From positions 248,001-312,000 of the forward strand of contig BSBK01001871.1 in the NCBI GenBank assembly GCA_027943335.1: 64,000 nucleotides of DNA. The letters are read 5' to 3'. Under the pieces are notes generated by a model. The model did no database searches. It had not been told where the DNA came from and worked only from the letters and a program-made list of their open reading frames with translations. Source of the DNA: Chamaecyparis obtusa. Lineage: Eukaryota > Streptophyta > Pinopsida > Cupressales > Cupressaceae. A program made the position numbers and the translations under genes. Of this stretch, positions 59,450 through 64,000 are shown piece after piece (positions within the stretch are counted from its first letter, which is position 1; each line of letters starts with the position of its first letter).

Positions 59450-60700
59450 CTAATAGGCTCCAGAGGCAAAGCATGCTGTGACAACATAGGGGCCCAGCCA
59501 AGTAGGCTCGAACTTGCCCTTCTTCTCTTGATTTGCTTGGACTTTCTGATTTTCCTTTAGGACCATGTCACCTACTTGGAATTGTCTAGGATGGAATTTC
59601 TTGTTATAGCTCCTTTTGAGGTGATTCTGGTATGCAACCAGATGATTATAGGCTTGCTGTCTCTTTTCATCTAACAGGTCTAGCTGTGTGAGACATGCCA
59701 CATGATAGTCTTCATCAGTGGTATAGTTCTTCATGGAGACCTACAATGATGGGAGCTCGACCTCGATGGGTATAATGTCTTTGGCACCATATATAAGGGA
59801 ATATGGGGTGGTTCCTGTGGGAGTGTGATAAGAAGTATGGTAGGCCCAAAGGGCAGGATTTATTTAGAGATGCTAGTCATGACCAAAATCATTAACAACC
59901 TTCTTGAGGATTTTCACAATGGTTTTATTGGTTGCCTCAGCTTGGCCATTTTCTTGGGGGATGTATGGAATGGAGAAATGGTGATGGATGTGGAGTCTGG
60001 CACATAGATCATCCACATGTTGGTTTTCAAAAGGTGTGCCGTGGTCTGTGAAGATGGTAGATGGTATGTCGAAGCAGCAAATGATATGGTACAAAATGAA
60101 CTTGGATATTTGGATGCCAGTAGTGAGGGTGAGCGGGATCACTTCAACCCATTTGGTGAAGTACTCTATGGCTATGATTATGTACTTATGTCCATCTGAG
60201 GAAAGGTGAGTGATTAAGCCGATGAGGTTGAAGCCCCAACATAAAAATGGCCAAGGTGGCGCAATGGGCTGCAAGTTTTGTGTTGGCGCATGAATCAGAT
60301 TTGCATGTTGCTGACATGGTAGACATTTCTTGATGAATTCACAAGCATCATGTTCCATGGTTGGCCAATAATACCCAAATCAAAGAAACTTCTTTTCTAG
60401 AACCATGCCACTCATGTGGGCACCACAAATTCTAGCGTGGACCTCTTGTAAAGCCAGGATGACCTCATTTGAATCTAAACACCTAGAGAGGATGTTATGA
60501 TATCCTCGATGATAAAGGGTGTTGGCTACAAGAGTGTAGCGGAAAGCTCTTCGAATTAGGTTTTGGCATTGGTTATTGGTGAGATGGGGAGATATGATAC
60601 CATTCTTTAGATATGCATGAATGTCATGGTACCATGGGGACTGAGGACCAACCAAGACACATTGTTTCTGAATTAGCATTCTCATAAGTAGGCATGTGTA
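59450..60700 (-). pseudogene. Element H integrase
   Basis: Zinc-binding region: NTLYHRGYHNILSRCL, EVHARICGAHMSG, then after a stop MEHDACEFIKKCLPCQQHA (H-H-C-C). The core reads PFLCWGFNLIGLI, where Asn (codon 60227-60229) replaces the first catalytic Asp. Then IFTDHGTPFENQHVDDL holds the second Asp and PQENGQAEATNKTI the Glu. After two stops (59735-59872, INPALWAYHTSY) comes the C-terminal part KKFHPRQFQVGDMVLKE and KFEPTWLGPYVV. The frame is kept from 60685 to 59450. With the first Asp lost it could not catalyse strand transfer even without the stops. Confidence 0.9.
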
Positions 60701-60799
60701 GCTGCTCGACTAAGAATTCATATTGTGATGAGTCACGCAGGATTTCCAATAAGGATCCAATGGTCACCATTATGTCGACTACTTTATTCTGAAGCCTTG

Positions 60800-61196
60800 G
60801 TATCTGCGTGAACTATAGATTCAGGATATGCTCTTTTAGTCTGTCCACTAGTTCTTTGTAGGGTAGCAACTTGTCATCCTTTATCTAATATTCATCTAGG
60901 ACCTATTTGATAATTAGTTGTGAGTCTCCAAACACTTGTAGTTCTGTGATATTCCATTGGATAGCTATTTTGAGACCTAAGATGAGTGCTTCATATTCTA
61001 CAATGTTGTTAGTACACAAGAATCCTATTTTGAATGATTTCAGAATGTAGTCACCTTGAGGTGTGACAAGTAGGATTCCTGGCCTTGATCCATGCGATGT
61101 GTAGGATCCATCAAAGTATAGCTTCCATATGGGTTGTTCTTTGATCATACATAGGTGCTCATCAGGGAATTCCATGATTAGTGGATAAGCATCCAC
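60800..61196 (-). pseudogene. Element H second RNase H (aRNH)
   Basis: Reads IWKLYFDGSYTSHGSRPGIL (first Asp), FLCTNNIVEYEALILGLKIA (Glu) and LQVFGDSQLIIK (Asp), the three catalytic acids of archaeal/plant-type RNase HI. Beyond a TAG at about 60901 it continues VLDEY, LLPYKELVDRLKEHI. This extra domain is typical of the Tat lineage. It is in another frame than the integrase, so a frameshift separates them. Confidence 0.88.
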
Positions 61197-61249
61197 CAGA
61201 GGTGCTTCTGCTAGCTGATCAACAATTACTTACCCTTTGATTTCTTTTT

Positions 61250-62420
61250 GATCTATATACTGAATGTAAAATTTGCTAAGTAACATGACCTATTTTTCCA
61301 TATAGCCTGTGAGAGTTGTTCTGGATAACAGAGTGGGTCCACCTTTGAGATGAGCTTGAGTGTGTGGCTAAGCATGTAGTGTCTAAGCTTTTGAGTAGCA
61401 AAGACCACTGCGAGGCATGCTTTCTCCATGGGTGAATAGTTAAGCTCATAGCCAACTAGAGTCTTACTGATATAATAGATGAGTCTCTCTTTATTATTGT
61501 CATCATGCTATGCTAAGAGTGCCCCCAGTGCTATAGTGGTTGCCAAGATGTAGAGTATGAGAGGGCATCCTAAAACTAGTGGTACAAGGATGGGAGAGTT
61601 AGCTAAATATTCTTTGAGCTTTTAAAAACTTCTCTGACGGATGGGATCCCATTTGAAGCTTGTGTCTTTGTGGAGGAGGTGCATGAAAGGTTGGCCCTTG
61701 TCTTCTAGCTGAGAGATAAATTGACACACTGATTGGGGCTTTCCTTATAGACTCCTGAGCTGCTTGAGTGTTCTAGGAGGAGGCATTTCCGTAATGACTT
61801 TGACCTTTTTAGGATCAATCTCTATGCCACGCCGTGATACAATAAAGCCTAGAAGCTTTCTAGATGTTACAACAAAGACACATTTCTTTGGATTTAGCTT
61901 CAAGCCATAATGCTAGAGATGATTGAACACACTCTCAAGAATGTCAAGGTGTTCATAGCATGTTTTTTATTTTTCTAGAATATTGTCCACATAGTCTTCT
62001 AGGATTTTTTGGATCATGTCATGGAAGATGGATGTCATTGCCCTTTGATATGTGGCTCTTTCATTCTTTAGCCCAAATAGAATCATGTTATAGTAGAAGG
62101 TACCCCATGGAGTGGTGAATTCTATTTTATGTTGATCTTCTTCTGCTATTCAGATCTGATTGTATCTTGAGAAGCCATCCATGAGTGACAACATCTCATG
62201 GCCCATTGTAAGATCTATGATCATGTCTATGTTGGGTAGCAAAAACTCATCCTTAGGACATGCTTTGTTTAGGTCCCTGAAATCTATGCAGATTTTGATA
62301 TTGCCTGAAGGCTTAGTGACATGCACCATGTTGGAAATCTACTCAGAGTAATCAATGGCTCTGATGATCTTTGCGTCTAGGAGCTTTTCCAGTTCTAATT
62401 TTACCAATAGGGCTACCTTG
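61250..62420 (-). pseudogene. Element H reverse transcriptase and RNase H
   Basis: Blocks in order: IKICIDFRDLNKACPKDEF (about 62250-62300), LSLMDGFSRYNQI (first Asp), FTTPWGTFYYNMILFGLKN, the active site LEDYVDNILE near 61970-62003, KLNPKKCVFVVTSRKLLGF, then RNase H (FKWDPIRQRSF, ALGALLA, LIYYISKTLVGYELNYSPME, ACLAVVFATQKLRHYM). The box is YVDN, with the second catalytic Asp (codon 61982-61984) changed to Asn. At least five stops interrupt it. It would copy element RNA into DNA but is inactive here. Confidence 0.92.
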
Positions 62421-62429
62421 GGATGCATT

Positions 62430-64000
62430 TTATGTAGCTTCTGCTTTACTAGCTTGATATTGGGGTCCATAGCTAGATGATGGACAAAAATATTAGGGTC
62501 AAGCCCTGGCATGTGTGTGTATTACCATGCAAAGTTCCCAGTGGCTTCTTGGAGTAATGTAGTGAAAGCCATTTCTTCACCCTTTGTTAAAGATGCTGCA
62601 ATGTAGGTGATTCTCGGACATTCCTCTATGCCCAAGTTGATTGGCTTGGTTTCTTCTATGATGATAGGTGACTTCTCGGGTCTCTAATCCTGGATAGGAG
62701 GAAGAGGCAAGTCTCCATCTTCTAGTGCCTTAGAGAGGTTTTCACTAGAAGATACACCCTTTATTTTATCTTTTTTAGAATCAGAATGTGCCCCAGAGGG
62801 GTTTTCACATAAGGACTCATTCTCTTCTTTTTCTATTTCAATTTTGTAGCTAGAGCTTGCCTCCTCCCCAAAATATCCTTTGGGGTTAAGTTTGCAGACA
62901 TGAGTTGCTTCTAGATCTTGATTTGTTTATTGGCTTGATGCTCCCATGAACCTTAGGAGTGCTTGTGTGCTTTGGAACTCATCGATGTGTGTGACACTTG
63001 GTTGATCCCATTCTATGAGTTTGGGGTGGATGGGGGGAAGTTCTATAAGGTTAATGGCAAGTTGAAGGAGGATAGAAGTGCCCAGGAGGGTATCATTGTC
63101 GAAGATGTCATCATATGATTTCTTTACTTTCTCTTCAGGAATGTCTTCGATCTCTATGAGGTCATCCTAGCTATTCAAGAAGGGAACATTGGTCATGTTG
63201 GTGCCCCCAGTTGCAGTATTGGGCTCTTGTATATGCAAGTGAGGGGTATTAAAGCCAAGACCTTGATGTTGTGGATTATTTAATGCTATGATGGGGTCTT
63301 TGCTTCCACCTTCTTGTGGTCCTAGACCACTGCCTTGATATTTCCATTATTTAGTGGCATACTTGTGTGACTGTGGATATTTTTCTTTGAAGTATCCAAG
63401 AAGTTGAGTGTCAGGTGGTGGGAGATCTTTGTACAACCACATATTGATGTCAAGATCCATCTCTTGACTATTTATGTTGCCATGGGAAATAAAAGTCATT
63501 GGTCCCATCTCCTTGATTTCATGCTTGGTTTCAAAAGGCTTGCTTTGGTGATTTGGGCGCCCTTGTGTATGTGGATCAAGTGGGAGGGCCCCAACTGCAA
63601 ATGCATCATGTAAGTTGCATTCACCAAAACCCTAATTGTTGATCTTGATGGAGGAGAGAGTGGAGGTGGGAATAGTCTCTGGATTGCTATGGGATTGTGA
63701 AGAGTTGGTGAAAGAAGTGCCAATGTCGGTTCTAGGAAAATGGGTGGAATGGGGAAATGATGCTTCCATCGCATGACATTATGTGAAGGGTTGGGGGTCT
63801 GTATGGATGGTGACCTTAGTGCCTTGATGCATTAATTTGATGCACTAATGGTAAGTGGATGGTACAACCTTGATGGAGTGAATCCATGGTTGGTAGAGTA
63901 GGATGTTGAATGGTAGGTCAAGATTGACAACATGGAAAATGTTATCTTACATTGCTAGGCCTAACTGGATAGGCAAAAGAATAGTACCTTCATAGGTATG
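62430..64000 (-). pseudogene. Element H protease end and protease-RT linker
   Basis: At the right edge: ILLPIQLGLAM, stop, DNIFHVVNLDLPFNILLYQPW, IHSIKVVPSTYH, which is the C-terminal half of Tat protease. Then comes a long linker, rich in Pro and acidic residues: EEKVKKSYDDIFDNDTLLGT, PPIHPKLIEWDQPS, and EECPRITYIAASLTKGEE, followed by TTLLQEATGNFAW and MPGLDPNIFVHHLA, the block that leads into RT. Several stops are present. Frames were read by eye. Confidence 0.8.

Larger units (their letters stand above)
57914..64000 (-). mobile_element. Tat-type Gypsy element H (partial, runs off the right edge)
   Basis: Minus-strand order: protease end and linker (62430-64000), RT and RNase H (61250-62420), second archaeal-type RNase H (60800-61196), integrase (59450-60700), 1.5 kb non-coding, PPT, LTR. 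RT before integrase is the Gypsy order. A second RNase H between RT-RH and integrase marks the Tat lineage. The gag and 5' LTR are right of the window. All domains carry stops or active-site changes. Confidence 0.9.

Noticed and set aside
63496..63774. 92-codon minus-strand ORF at the right edge
   Set aside because: The Tat protease-RT linker is read in a different frame over the same bases, so this ORF is a shadow.

Overview
This 64 kb window is plant nuclear DNA made almost entirely of transposable elements. It shows no intact host gene, no tRNA and no full rRNA gene. Nested LTR retrotransposons of the Copia and Gypsy superfamilies, a CACTA-type DNA transposon, a small retrotransposon carrying 5S rRNA sequence and a broken PPR gene fragment point to a vascular plant with a large, repeat-rich genome. 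A gymnosperm is plausible, but that is inference. Every coding region is interrupted by stops, frameshifts or deletions.

Layout. (1) 1-14039: Copia element A (minus strand; RNase H, RT, integrase, protease, gag, PBS and 5' LTR), split by an 8,827-bp CACTA element at 2040-10866. The CACTA element has 29-bp terminal inverted repeats and a TCA target duplication. It holds no recognisable transposase, but it has a GRF zinc-finger ORF and a series of fold-back sequences. (2) 14040-19563: element B (minus), a Copia-like element with a coiled-coil/zinc-knuckle ORF and, where pol would be expected, a large unknown ORF. (3) 19564-20529 and 28379-about 29101: Gypsy element C (plus; gag and protease only), split by (4) the complete element X, 20530-28373 (minus), which has 1.6-kb LTRs, a GATGG duplication and gag-protease only. 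(5) 29102-34738: probable LTR of C mixed with unassigned DNA, a PPR fragment at 30828-31109 and a tandem repeat near 33 kb. (6) 36010-39500: element-like ORF D (minus), unknown function. (7) About 41790-49812: Sirevirus-like Copia element E (plus), split by the small Gypsy element F (44325-48009, AGATA duplication). (8) 49813-53668: degraded DNA with a possible LTR. (9) 53669-54289: Cassandra-like TRIM with two 5S rRNA-derived segments. (10) 55138-64000: Gypsy gag-only element G and Tat-type Gypsy element H (minus). They are joined head to tail through one LTR (56875-57913) that has a PPT on one side and a PBS remnant on the other.

History. Insertion order can be read from the junctions. C was hit by B and by X, B by A, and A by the CACTA element; separately, E was hit by F. 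Removing the CACTA element, X or F together with one duplication copy brings the host reading frame back into register. That is strong internal support for these boundaries. Many stops sit where a Gln, Arg or Trp codon is expected, the pattern left by C-to-T decay of methylated, silenced DNA.
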